In this document: piece by piece, positions 43,243-52,105 of the stretch
Layout: each line of letters opens with the position of its first letter
Position numbering within the stretch: the first letter of the stretch is position 1
DNA from: Runella limosa DSM 17973
GTDB taxonomy: Bacteria; Bacteroidota; Bacteroidia; Cytophagales; Spirosomataceae
Assembly (NCBI RefSeq): GCF_000482465.1
Contig: NZ_KI519422.1
Span: forward strand, 1 to 64,000
DNA length: 64,000 bases
Direction: 5' to 3'
Notes under the pieces: generated by a model
What the model saw: only the letters and a program-made list of their open reading frames with translations
The model's database searches: none
What the model was told of the DNA's origin: nothing
Program-made: the position numbers and the translations under genes

Positions 43243-44181
43243 ATGAAAAAACTCATTGGGGGCTTGATGTTACTGATAGTGGGTTTGGTAGGATGCAAAG
43301 AAGATGACCCTCAGCCCAAAAGCATTTCCGACGTATTGTTAGACCAGCAAGATCTAACTATTTTGCGCGCGGCCATTAGCCATGCGGGGCTTCAAGACGC
43401 GTTTAAGACCAGTTCAGTGACGCTTTTTGCGCCCAACGACGAGGGGTTTAAAGCTTCAGGCTACGCCGATGCGGGAGCTATCACTTCCCTTCCTCCTGAG
43501 CAAGTTCGTGCCCTGATTACCAACCACGTCATCACCTCGCCATTGCCTGTAGAGTCGATGCCATTTGGATTGAGTAACCCCGTCAAAATGATGTCGAATG
43601 CGCGCTTGTTTTTATCAAATCCCGATGGCGTGCCTTATCTTAATCATGGCAAAAGTGTCAAATCAAACATTTTGGCCAATAATGGGGTGATACACATTAT
43701 CAATAGGGTGATTCCAATTCCTACGCAATCGTTGGCTCAAATCATCAAAAACACCCCAGATTTTAGTCTATTTCGTCAGGCTACGCGGCGTGCCATTGCG
43801 GGCGACCCTCGTTTAGCCACGTTTTACGCCGACACGTTAGGTTCATTTCCCGTTGACCCTGCTTACACGATGTTTTTACCGACTAATCAGGCGATGATTG
43901 CGGGGAAATTTTCGCAAGCAGAAATCAACGCCACTAGCCCGATTGTTTTGGCTCGAATTGTGTCTTATCACATCATGTTGAGTCGGCTTTTTTCAAGTTT
44001 TATGGGAAATTCTACGGTGAATATGTTCGACGCTTCCTACACGGCCACCCTCGCCTCCAAATCAACGGGGCTGACCATTGCAGGGCGTTCGAATCCCACT
44101 CAGCCCGCAAATATTACGAAAACTGACATCACAGCCACCAACGGATTGATTCATGTGATAGATAAAGTTTTGATTCCGTGA
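43243..44181 (+). CDS. Fasciclin (FAS1) domain lipoprotein
   Basis: A 312-residue surface or periplasmic lipoprotein. The signal peptide ends in lipobox LVGC (lipidated Cys at about residue 19). Two FAS1 domains follow: the first from about 38 (SSVTLFAPNDEGFKASGY; ILANNGVIHIINRVIPIP) and the second from about 175 (AYTMFLPTNQAMIAGKF; DITATNGLIHVIDKVLIP). FAS1 domains mediate adhesion or binding; the ligand is unknown. The ATG at 43243 is chosen because the lipoprotein signal begins there; 27 upstream codons in frame lie over the hemB terminator. Confidence 0.93.
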   Translation: MKKLIGGLMLLIVGLVGCKEDDPQPKSISDVLLDQQDLTILRAAISHAGLQDAFKTSSVTLFAPNDEGFKASGYADAGAITSLPPEQVRALITNHVITSPLPVESMPFGLSNPVKMMSNARLFLSNPDGVPYLNHGKSVKSNILANNGVIHIINRVIPIPTQSLAQIIKNTPDFSLFRQATRRAIAGDPRLATFYADTLGSFPVDPAYTMFLPTNQAMIAGKFSQAEINATSPIVLARIVSYHIMLSRLFSSFMGNSTVNMFDASYTATLASKSTGLTIAGRSNPTQPANITKTDITATNGLIHVIDKVLIP

Positions 44182-44199
44182 GGCGGGAACGTAAATTTG
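44168..44199 (+). promoter_or_regulatory. Near-consensus Bacteroidota promoter for the small exported protein
   Basis: TTTTG (44168-44172), 19-base spacer, TAAATTTG (44192-44199), 43 bases before the start at 44243. The -33 element overlaps the end of the fasciclin gene. Confidence 0.62.
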
Positions 44200-44242
44200 T
44201 AAAAAATTGTATTGAACGTACTGTCAATTCATCCACGAACGC

Positions 44243-44749
44243 ATGAAAAGTCTTGTAGTTGCTATTCTGATAAGCGCCGTTGCTTTTACGGGCTTTGTAA
44301 GTAACCAAACCTCCGAGCAAAACGAAGGGGGGACGAAGTTTCGGTATCGCGCACTTGCGGGAAATAATCCCGTGAAAATTTCTTGGGAAACACTCCGCGA
44401 CGTGACTTTCAAGAAAAAATGGTATCCCGAAGAGTCGGTGTATATGTTGTATCCAACGTTTGGCCCCAACATCAACAAACTCAATGGCAAAGAAATATTG
44501 TTGACGGGTTATGTACTTCCCATCGACGCTGAGTCGAACCTATACGCTTTGTCGGCTTTTCCGTTTAGCGCTTGTTTCTTCTGCGGTGGTGCAGGGCCAG
44601 AATCCGTTGTAGGGTTAAAGTTCAAGAAAAATGGCCGCAAGTTTAAAACGGACGAACGCCATACGATGCGTGGTACGTTAAAACTTAACGCTGATAATAT
44701 TTACGAGTTGAACTACAACATCGACAACGCCGAAATCTCTGACGAATAA
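44243..44749 (+). CDS. Small exported protein with a CFFCGG motif, DUF3299-like
   Basis: A 168-residue protein with signal peptide (MKSLVVAILISAVAFTGFVS), so periplasmic or membrane-attached. The conserved part is NKLNGKEILLTGYVLPIDAE followed by LSAFPFSACFFCGGAGPESV, which holds two close cysteines and a glycine turn; it looks like a small OB-type beta barrel with a possible metal site. This resembles DUF3299-type proteins, which occur next to metal or ABC-transport genes elsewhere, but the match is from memory and the function is unknown. It has its own promoter and a strong terminator. Confidence 0.75.
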   Translation: MKSLVVAILISAVAFTGFVSNQTSEQNEGGTKFRYRALAGNNPVKISWETLRDVTFKKKWYPEESVYMLYPTFGPNINKLNGKEILLTGYVLPIDAESNLYALSAFPFSACFFCGGAGPESVVGLKFKKNGRKFKTDERHTMRGTLKLNADNIYELNYNIDNAEISDE

Positions 44750-44760
44750 GTCGTAAAAAG

Positions 44761-44813
44761 ATTCAAAAAAGAAGCCCCTGAAACAATATGTTTCAGGGGC
44801 TTCTTTTTTGAAT
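44761..44813. terminator. Strong bidirectional terminator
   Basis: Perfect 24-bp stem (arms 44761-44784 and 44790-44813, core gaagcccctgaaac) with loop aatat, A-run on the left and T-run on the right. It sits between convergent genes and serves both. Confidence 0.92.
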
Positions 44814-44827
44814 GAATAAATAACCGT

Positions 44828-46435
44828 TTACCGCGCTAATTGATGCCCATCGTACACGGCTAAAATCGTATTTCCGTCCACTTTGATGCTGTGTAGCTCC
44901 TTCGTATAAGGCGCGGCATCGGACCGATAGCGAAACTCCGTGATAAAATAATCGCATTCCAAATCGGCGCGCTTCGACGTGTCTCGTACGGAGGGTTTTA
45001 GGTAAATACAATCCAGTCGTTCCCGCTCCGATTTATCCAATATCATTCGATTATAAACCCCTGGCGTTAGGTTGGCAATGACCTTAATGTGCGGTCGTTT
45101 GTCGTGTTGGACAATCCACTCTAACCCTTGTTTGTAGGATAACCCCCAGTAGTCGATTTCAAAGTTTTTAGCGACGGGCTGGCCCGCAAACATATTGAAG
45201 TACGTTTGCTGAAACGGATGGTTGAGGAACATCCACCCGCCAATTACGACCAACTGCACCAATACGAGGGCTTGACTGACCCTCATCACCAACGGCTGCT
45301 GTTTCCCCCACCGAAAAACCCCGTCTAAGCCATACAAGGCAATCATCAGAAATGCACCGTAGGTAAAATAGAGCTGTCTCCAGCCGTCGTACAACGTAGA
45401 ATTTAGCAAAATGACCAGCGCAAACGGAGCGACGCTTATCACCAAGAAGGTGAGTTGCGTACGCCAAGGCTCAAAGTTGTCCCAAAACGCCGAGAATCGT
45501 TTCACGCTGTCTTTTAGGATGCTTACCACCCCGAGTATCCACAGTACCAAGTAAAGAAGTGGAGTAGTGATGACGACGTACCCAATGATGTAATACCACG
45601 GCAGTCCCATCGCCATCATTCTCTCGCCAAAAAACAAGACCTCGATGTTGGCGCGAAACTTACTCATGTTGGCAAGGGCAAACTGAAAATTGGCCAGCGG
45701 TGCCTCCCACAAAAACGGCCAAAACATCACCATAAACGCCGCCGTAAGCACGGCATAAACGCCTAATTTGAGCGCGATGGCGCCAGATTTGTCCCGTAAA
45801 CGGAATCCATCTATCACGCCCCAACCCAACGTGATGACAGGAATGATGATGCCAGTGAGGCGGATATTGATGGCAATGGCAGTACAAATGCTGAACAGCA
45901 GTAAGTGCCGCCAAGCGTAGGTTTTAAGGAATTGGAGCAAAAAATAGGTGCTAATGATAAAGGCCGAAAGGCAAACGATGTCCTTGCTATTGTAAAAAGA
46001 CTCGGCAAATATCCTCGGACTTAGCATCAAAAAGAGCGTTCCCAGCCACGGAAGCCATTTGTTGGTAAAAATGCTGGCGGCGGTGGCGTAAAAAAAGAGC
46101 GTAGAGAGGAAAAAAACCAAGAAGGTCATCAAGTGACGGTAGTGGTACAGTTGTTGGCTTTTGTCGTCGGAGTTGTAGCCGAGGGCTTTTTCGCCAATGA
46201 CCAGCGGGATGTCAAACACCACCCCGTAGTCTCTATCATAGTACTCCTGCAACTTGGGGATGTCTTTGCTGGGCGCTAAAAACCCCAATTTCTCGCCCAC
46301 GTATTGAATAGAAACAATTCCATTGGCCCGATTGATAGGCTCATCAAACGAAATACCGTAGTCTTTATACGTGGCCAAGCCGAGCACTAAGTACGCACTA
46401 AAAAAAGCAATTATCCGCCAATTGGTTATTTTCAT
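44828..46435 (-). CDS. Integral membrane GT-C-type glycosyltransferase-like protein (PMT/GT39-like)
   Basis: A 535-residue protein with about 11 membrane helices and a soluble C-terminal part (about 430-535). The first loop has GISFDEPINRANG, resembling the conserved acidic (DE) first-loop motif of GT-C enzymes that transfer sugars from polyprenyl-phosphate donors. Further loops carry FAESFYNSKDIV and the YDGWRQLYFTYG segment. Acceptor and donor are unknown; a role in surface glycan or protein glycosylation is inferred. It stands alone between a terminator and its own promoter region, where TATCTTTG lies 28 bases upstream. Confidence 0.78.
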   Translation of the reverse strand: MKITNWRIIAFFSAYLVLGLATYKDYGISFDEPINRANGIVSIQYVGEKLGFLAPSKDIPKLQEYYDRDYGVVFDIPLVIGEKALGYNSDDKSQQLYHYRHLMTFLVFFLSTLFFYATAASIFTNKWLPWLGTLFLMLSPRIFAESFYNSKDIVCLSAFIISTYFLLQFLKTYAWRHLLLFSICTAIAINIRLTGIIIPVITLGWGVIDGFRLRDKSGAIALKLGVYAVLTAAFMVMFWPFLWEAPLANFQFALANMSKFRANIEVLFFGERMMAMGLPWYYIIGYVVITTPLLYLVLWILGVVSILKDSVKRFSAFWDNFEPWRTQLTFLVISVAPFALVILLNSTLYDGWRQLYFTYGAFLMIALYGLDGVFRWGKQQPLVMRVSQALVLVQLVVIGGWMFLNHPFQQTYFNMFAGQPVAKNFEIDYWGLSYKQGLEWIVQHDKRPHIKVIANLTPGVYNRMILDKSERERLDCIYLKPSVRDTSKRADLECDYFITEFRYRSDAAPYTKELHSIKVDGNTILAVYDGHQLAR

Positions 46436-46462
46436 TCTTTATGTGATTTTTGAACAAGTGTA

Positions 46463-46470
46463 CAAAGATA
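46463..46470 (-). promoter_or_regulatory. Putative -7 box for the GT-C-type gene
   Basis: Minus-strand TATCTTTG, 27 bases before the start at 46435. No -33 element at the usual spacing was found. Confidence 0.35.
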
Positions 46471-46574
46471 CCATCTTTGGTTACAACTGCATCGCTACAA
46501 TAAAAGCCATTATTTATTGCTCCAGAGGAGCCAAATCTTATAGCCGCTCATTATCTACTCTCTGCTACTACCTA

Positions 46575-48926
46575 TCAATTTACGGCAATTACCTTAATCC
46601 TAATATCCGTATTTCGTCCTTTGTCGTCGCTGCATGAGATTTTTACGTTGCCTAAGGGAGGGGTTACAAAAAGGGGCATTTGGGGAGAGGTTTTCTGATA
46701 CAAACGGTCGTTGAGGTACCAATACACCTCTTTCACGTCGTTGGCCGCTTGGCAAGCGAGTTGTAATTGTTGGCCTTCTAAAAAATACTCACTGCCGTCG
46801 TTGGGGCTAGTGATAATCGGAGCACCTACTTCCAATACCCGCGTACACGCAGGATTATGCGGCGGGATTTTGACGTAAGGCACGCGATTAAGTTCGTAGT
46901 AAGCAATAAGTTCGGGGGCAAGATTGGGGTATAGTTTTTTGACGTAACCAGTATCAGGTAGGCACTCCGTGCAGTACGAACGCTGTCCTGTCGGGTCGGT
47001 AAACACCCATTTTAAGTGTTGGCACTTACGCGTATGCGACACGCCCATGATGGCGTAGTCGAGGAGTTGGTGCGTACAAAACTCGCTCGGCACGTCGCCG
47101 CTCTCGGCGCACACTTTTCGGCGGTTGAGGTCAGGGGCGGGTTTAAACCAACCCGTAGGCGAGTTATAATCGAGGGCATTGAAGATATCAAACAGCAAAG
47201 GCGTGGCAATATTGGCCCCGTTGAGTTCAGGCACCCCTACTCCCGAAAAATTCCCCACCCACACGCCCACCGTAAAACGGCGGTTGTAGCCAATGCTCCA
47301 CGCGTCCTTTTTTCCGTACGAGGTTCCCGTTTTCCAAGCAATCCGTGGTAAATGGTAGGTATTATCAAAGTTATTGGGCAAATCGGGGCGCGTTACTTGC
47401 GTCAAAATGCTGTTGATGAGGTACGTGGCTTCGGGAGAGATAAGGGAAGTAGATTTCGCCCTTGCCACCTCACTAGCGAGGGACTTAGAAGTGGTGTAAT
47501 GCAACTCCTTTAATTGACCTTCGTGCGCAAAGGTCGCAAAAAGGCGAGTCAGTTCTTCGAGGGTGACACCGCAGCCCCCCAAAATCATCGACAACCCCAG
47601 CCCCGCCGATTGCTTTTTGACGGTCTGAAAGTCGGCTTTTTTCAAGTACTCAATCAATACGCCAGGGGTAAGGTCGGTGAGTACTTTCACGGCGGGAATA
47701 TTGAGCGAATTGGCCAACGCAAACTCTACCGTCACTTTACCGTTGAACCGTCGGTCAAAGTTTTCGGGTTCGAACCCTCCAAAATTGGTTGGAACGTCGT
47801 TCAGGGTGGTTTTGGGCGTCATAAGTCCTTTGTCAAAAGCCACTGCGTACAGCAACGGCTTGAGCGTACTCCCTGGCGAACGCACCGCCCGAATGCCATC
47901 TACCTGCCCGCCGTCGTACGGGTTCGTGAAATCGGCAGAGCCTACGTAGGCTTCCACATTCATGGTTTCGTTGTTAATGACCACCACCGCCGCGTTATGG
48001 ATGTTCATGCTTCGTAGGCGGTTGACGTAGTTGCGGGTGAGCTGCTCGGCTTGGGTTTGGCGCGTGGGCACCAGCGTAGACCGAATAATCGGCGTAGTGG
48101 CATAGTGTTTACGCAGCCTAATCGCCAAATGAGGCGCCAACTTGGGTGCTTCCCGACGCTCGGCGCGGAGGGGTTCGCGCAGGGCATCTTCAATCACTTG
48201 CGGTTCAAACAACCCCGTCTTTGCAAAGCGTTGCAGCCATTTGTTCCGTTCTTGTACGATGTAGGGGTTTTTACGCCCCAACCGCAAACTAGACGGGCGG
48301 TTAGGAATAATCGTCAAGGTGGTGATTTCGGCTAAACTTAGCACTTGAGGCAATTTGCCAAAGTACAACATCGACGCCGACTTAATGCCTTCGACGTTGC
48401 TCCCGTACGGAATCAGGTTGAGGTACAGTTGTAAAATTTCATCTTTGGAGTAGTGTGCTTCCAATTGTAGCGCTCGCAACATCTCAACGATTTTACTCCC
48501 GTATGTTCGTTTTCGGGGTTCGAGCAGGCGCACCACCTGCATCGTAATGGTCGATGCGCCCGACGTCCGTCGTCCCGTGGTGAGGTTTTTGGCCAACGCC
48601 CTTCCTACTGATACAGGGTTGATGCCAAAGTGGTAATAAAAATAACGGTCTTCTTTTTGGAGAATGGTCTGGCGAAGTAGGGGGGTAATCTCGTCGAGTT
48701 CGGTGTAGAGCCGCCATTTGTCTTCTTCGTTGAGGAAGGCGTGCAGCACTGTGCCGTCCGACGCCGTCACCAACGTTGAGTAGCGAGGGTTTACCCGAAA
48801 AGGAAAAGCTAAATCAGTCAGTAACAACGCGATAAAAAAGCCTACAGGAAGCCAAAAAAACCGTTTTTTTGTCATGCTCAAGGCACTTTTTAACAACTGT
48901 TTGGCGGTTTTAGAGGCATTCGGCAT
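46575..48926 (-). CDS. pbpC: Penicillin-binding protein 1C, bifunctional glycosyltransferase/transpeptidase
   Basis: A 783-residue class A peptidoglycan synthase anchored in the inner membrane (helix about 22-40). The GT51 domain has ILQKEDRYFYYHFGINP (catalytic E92), TSGASTITMQVVRLL and LYLNLIPYGSNVEGI. The transpeptidase domain has the SxxK motif S353-TLK in VRSPGSTLKPLLYA, ANSLNIPAVK (SxN) and WKTGTSYGKKDA (KTG). The C-terminal 100 residues are the BiPBP_C domain of PBP1C. The partner alpha-2-macroglobulin gene often found beside pbpC is not here. The DUF4286 gene ends 14 bases upstream on the same strand, so they form a unit. Confidence 0.96.
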   Translation of the reverse strand: MPNASKTAKQLLKSALSMTKKRFFWLPVGFFIALLLTDLAFPFRVNPRYSTLVTASDGTVLHAFLNEEDKWRLYTELDEITPLLRQTILQKEDRYFYYHFGINPVSVGRALAKNLTTGRRTSGASTITMQVVRLLEPRKRTYGSKIVEMLRALQLEAHYSKDEILQLYLNLIPYGSNVEGIKSASMLYFGKLPQVLSLAEITTLTIIPNRPSSLRLGRKNPYIVQERNKWLQRFAKTGLFEPQVIEDALREPLRAERREAPKLAPHLAIRLRKHYATTPIIRSTLVPTRQTQAEQLTRNYVNRLRSMNIHNAAVVVINNETMNVEAYVGSADFTNPYDGGQVDGIRAVRSPGSTLKPLLYAVAFDKGLMTPKTTLNDVPTNFGGFEPENFDRRFNGKVTVEFALANSLNIPAVKVLTDLTPGVLIEYLKKADFQTVKKQSAGLGLSMILGGCGVTLEELTRLFATFAHEGQLKELHYTTSKSLASEVARAKSTSLISPEATYLINSILTQVTRPDLPNNFDNTYHLPRIAWKTGTSYGKKDAWSIGYNRRFTVGVWVGNFSGVGVPELNGANIATPLLFDIFNALDYNSPTGWFKPAPDLNRRKVCAESGDVPSEFCTHQLLDYAIMGVSHTRKCQHLKWVFTDPTGQRSYCTECLPDTGYVKKLYPNLAPELIAYYELNRVPYVKIPPHNPACTRVLEVGAPIITSPNDGSEYFLEGQQLQLACQAANDVKEVYWYLNDRLYQKTSPQMPLFVTPPLGNVKISCSDDKGRNTDIRIKVIAVN

Positions 48927-48940
48927 GACAAAAAAAAGCG

Positions 48941-49243
48941 TTAAACTTCTTCCAGAAGTGTTCTAAATGACACGTACTTATTAACGTAACGGTCGTGGTG
49001 TTTCTGTTGAAGTTCCGACGAATGAAGTTGTTGATACGTAAAATAAGCCTCCATTGATGGAAAATAGTATTGGCAGGAATAAGTGATTCCTTCACTCTCA
49101 ATTTCGGTAAGTAAGCGAAGCAATTTGCTACCTTCGAGCAGTCCTGTTGCCATTACTTCGGGCATGTGTATTGCCTTCATCCACTGCAACCAGTCTTGTT
49201 CGATGGCTGGGTCAATGTTTACTGTGACGCTATACAGAATCAT
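48941..49243 (-). CDS. DUF4286 family protein
   Basis: A 100-residue cytoplasmic protein of unknown function, common in Bacteroidota. It starts MILYSVTVNIDPAIEQDWLQ and has WMKAIHMPEVMATGLLEGSK and YSCQYYFPSMEAYFTYQQ; the size and the strand-helix pattern suggest a ferredoxin-like (dimeric alpha-beta barrel) fold. The nearby start of the AlbA_2 gene on the other strand is 45 bases away. It is cotranscribed with pbpC (14-base gap), which does not by itself suggest a cell-wall role. Confidence 0.88.
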   Translation of the reverse strand: MILYSVTVNIDPAIEQDWLQWMKAIHMPEVMATGLLEGSKLLRLLTEIESEGITYSCQYYFPSMEAYFTYQQLHSSELQQKHHDRYVNKYVSFRTLLEEV

Positions 49244-49288
49244 ATTTGCGTTTTTTTTGTTTTAATTGTGGGTGCAATATTTAAAAAA

Positions 49289-50116
49289 ATGAGCAGCTTT
49301 TCGGTACCACAAAAAAATAATGTTCAAGCCTTGGGGACTTCGTTAGGAAATAGTAGCTTTAGTCAACACATTCGTTCCTCCGAATTTAGACCCTTTCCCA
49401 TGGACTACAAAACACTCCGCGAATTGGTCAGACAGGGTGAAGGAAAGCACATTGAGTTTAAACTCAAGACCAATCACCCCGAAAAAATTGTCCGCGAAAT
49501 CGTAGCTTTCGCCAATTCGGGCGGCGGCTACCTCCTCATCGGAGTGGGCGACGACCGAAGTATCAAGGGCCTCAAGTACGCCGACGAAGACGAATACCTG
49601 CTCGTCCGCGCCATTGAGAAGTACTGTTCTCCTGGCATTGAGTACGAAATCGAACGAATTTCGATTGGGGAAGAGCGCGATGTATTGGTATTCACCATTT
49701 TGTCCAGCCCCAAACGCCCTCACTACGTTTTGCAACCCGCCGAAACTTCCTTGACCGCCGCAAAAACACCAAACACAGGCACTCAGAAGGGCAAACTACA
49801 CGCAGCGCCCCAAAATAACCTCGTCAAAAAGACCTACATCCGCGTGGCCGACCGCTCGATTCAGGCGAGTTGGGAAATGCGGGAAATCTTACGCCGTCAA
49901 GACGATGACCGCAACGTCAAGTTTCAGTATGGCGATAAGGAGCGAAAACTTATGCAGCACTTAGACCAGCACCAAAGTGTGACGGTAGCAGATTTTGCAA
50001 GTGTGGCGGGAATTTCGCGAAATATTGCCTCAAAAACCCTCGTATTACTCGTTTTGGCCAATGTTCTGGATGTTCATCCCGACGAAACGGTTGATCGTTT
50101 TACGGTACACGCCTAG
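49289..50116 (+). CDS. AlbA_2 (Schlafen-type) domain protein with C-terminal winged helix
   Basis: A 275-residue putative nucleic-acid-binding regulator. The AlbA_2 core runs from about 45 to 155: ELVRQGEGKHIEFKLKTNHP, IVREIVAFANSGGGYLLIGV and DRSIKGLKYADEDEYLLVRA. A variable linker (about 160-190) follows, then YIRVADRSIQASWEM, and a winged helix near the end (VTVADFASVAGISRNIASKT). The AAA-type ATP-binding module seen in longer relatives is absent. The ATG at 49289 is chosen; an ATG at 49400 (MDYKTLRELV) would remove a 37-residue Ser/Gln-rich leader and is a real alternative. Function is unknown. Confidence 0.8.
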   Translation: MSSFSVPQKNNVQALGTSLGNSSFSQHIRSSEFRPFPMDYKTLRELVRQGEGKHIEFKLKTNHPEKIVREIVAFANSGGGYLLIGVGDDRSIKGLKYADEDEYLLVRAIEKYCSPGIEYEIERISIGEERDVLVFTILSSPKRPHYVLQPAETSLTAAKTPNTGTQKGKLHAAPQNNLVKKTYIRVADRSIQASWEMREILRRQDDDRNVKFQYGDKERKLMQHLDQHQSVTVADFASVAGISRNIASKTLVLLVLANVLDVHPDETVDRFTVHA

Positions 50117-50127
50117 CTTAAAAACAA

Positions 50128-50158
50128 AATCCGCTTTCTCTAAAAAAGAAAGCGGATT
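50128..50158 (+). terminator. Hairpin after the AlbA_2 gene
   Basis: Perfect 12-bp stem (aatccgctttct / agaaagcggatt), 7-base A-rich loop, followed by cttgtact, a poor T-run. The remaining gap to the permease gene (50159-50340) shows nothing clear. Confidence 0.6.
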
Positions 50159-50340
50159 CTTGTACTACCTAAACCTCTACCATTATACTACTTTCGATGT
50201 CACCAGTTCTATAGTCACATCGAATATGGTACCAATAAAACTTCATTAAGGAGAAAAATGTTCGCCAACTTGGACAAATTTGCAAAAAAAGTTTCGCGAA
50301 TAGTCGGTTTGAGAACAAGGCTCGACACCCAGTTTTTCTA

Positions 50341-52032
50341 TTATTTCCCAATCAAATTACTTTTCCGATAACCGTAGCCAAAGTAAATCACTAGGCCGAT
50401 AATCAACCAAATCAGGAACATTATCCAGTTGGAGATGCCCAATTCGGTCATGAGATACAAGTTGGTTAAAATTCCCAAAACAGGGAGTAAAGAAAAGCTT
50501 TGCAGAAAACTTGCGATGGCTAAACCCAACCACACCAACCACAGTACAATCAATAATGGCTTTTCAGTGAGGTGTTCTACAAAACCTCCTTGTGAGTAAG
50601 TCCAAGCCAAGGCCGCAATCATCAAGACGCCTACGGTATATTTTCCGTTTACATAAGGCACTTTAAACTTAGAGGGAGTTTTATGTTTGTCGAGGTACAA
50701 AATACCCGCACACACGATGATAAACGCAAATAACGTTCCTACACTGGTCAGGTCGGTGACGAACTTCATGTTCATAAACAACGACGGAATGGCTACCAAT
50801 ACCCCCGTCAAAATCGTTGAAAATGAAGGAGTTTTGTACTTGGGGTGAATCTTTCCGAATGACTTTGGCAACAACCCATCGCGACTCATCGTCATCCAAA
50901 TCCGTGGCTGACCGATTTGATAGGCCAACAGCGCACTGGTCATTGCTACCACGGCACTCACGGCAATAATCCCCGATAATGACGACAAAAACGACTTCTG
51001 CCAGCCTACCGCATTTTGAGAAACACTTTTGAACACGTAGGCCAATGGGTCATCTACTTTGAGTTCTTTGTGCGACACCATACCGTTCAAAACAAGGGCA
51101 ATTGTTACATACAAAATGGTACAAATGATAAGCGAATAAATAATCGAACGGGGCAAATCGCGCTGCGGATTCTGGCATTCTTCGGCCGTTGTTGAAACGG
51201 AGTCAAAACCAATAAATGAGAAAAACACCGCCGATACACCAAGCAAAACCCCGTTCATGCCATTGGGGGCAAACGGTTCCCAGTTTTCGGGATTTACGTA
51301 GAAAGCACCAATGATGATAACCGCTAAAATCACAATCACTTTAAACAATACCAACGCATTGCCCGTCGTACGGGATTCTTTGATACCGATGTAGGCCAAT
51401 ACAGTAATAAAAACCGTCACCAATGCCGCAGGAATATTCATCAATACCTTGAATCCGCCAATCATGGGTGCCGTACGGAATGCTTCTTCCTGAGACACCA
51501 AGCGTGGATTAGGTACTCCTCCTGCCTTTATTACTTCCTGAAATTCGTTAAATCCATCGCGGGCTGAGATAAAATCTGTGGCTAAGTATTCGGGGAAATG
51601 AATGCCAAATCGCTCTAACATTTCCATAAAATACCCCGACCAACCGATGGCAATCACCATGTTACTAACGGCGTATTCCAAAATCAGTGCCCAGCCAATA
51701 ATCCAAGCCAATAGCTCCCCAAACGAAACGTAGGTATAAGTATAGGCACTTCCACTGACGGGAATGGTGGAAGCGAATTGGGCATAACACAAACCCGTAA
51801 ATGCACAGGCAAAGGCAATAAAAACAAACAAAAGCGAGACTGCCGCTCCTCCGTCGTAGCTGGCGTTTCCGATGGTACTAAAAATTCCCCCTCCAATGAT
51901 GGCCGCAATTCCAAACGAGGTCAAATCTTTTACACTCAAGACTTTGGCCATGCTGCCGTGGCCATCTTCGCCCGTTTTGATGTCGTTCAAAACTTGGCTC
52001 ACCGATTTTTTTCGAAAGAGAGAGTTACTCAT
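50341..52032 (-). CDS. Amino acid permease, APC superfamily (cationic amino acid transporter-like)
   Basis: A 563-residue inner-membrane transporter with about 12-14 helices. The first-helix signature is FGIAAIIGGGIFSTIG; others are SGSAYTYTYVSFGELLAWII, FFSFIGFDSVSTTAEECQNP and QIGQPRIWMTMSRDGLLPKS, all usual for the YfnA/CAT branch. A longer loop at about 150-185 lies between helices, and the C-terminal helices are of the CAT type. The exact amino acid cannot be told. It is a single-gene unit, separated by 73 bases from the DUF2064 gene upstream. Confidence 0.92.
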   Translation of the reverse strand: MSNSLFRKKSVSQVLNDIKTGEDGHGSMAKVLSVKDLTSFGIAAIIGGGIFSTIGNASYDGGAAVSLLFVFIAFACAFTGLCYAQFASTIPVSGSAYTYTYVSFGELLAWIIGWALILEYAVSNMVIAIGWSGYFMEMLERFGIHFPEYLATDFISARDGFNEFQEVIKAGGVPNPRLVSQEEAFRTAPMIGGFKVLMNIPAALVTVFITVLAYIGIKESRTTGNALVLFKVIVILAVIIIGAFYVNPENWEPFAPNGMNGVLLGVSAVFFSFIGFDSVSTTAEECQNPQRDLPRSIIYSLIICTILYVTIALVLNGMVSHKELKVDDPLAYVFKSVSQNAVGWQKSFLSSLSGIIAVSAVVAMTSALLAYQIGQPRIWMTMSRDGLLPKSFGKIHPKYKTPSFSTILTGVLVAIPSLFMNMKFVTDLTSVGTLFAFIIVCAGILYLDKHKTPSKFKVPYVNGKYTVGVLMIAALAWTYSQGGFVEHLTEKPLLIVLWLVWLGLAIASFLQSFSLLPVLGILTNLYLMTELGISNWIMFLIWLIIGLVIYFGYGYRKSNLIGK

Positions 52033-52105
52033 CGTGACTATGATTTAGGGTTTAGTTGTTGAATACGATTGGTAAAAATAGAAATTATTGGGATACCTTC
52101 TAGCA

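Noticed and set aside
46371-46637. 88-residue plus-strand open frame between two minus-strand genes
   Set aside because: Both ends overlap well-supported genes on the other strand, it has no start context, and the protein has no domain-like pattern.
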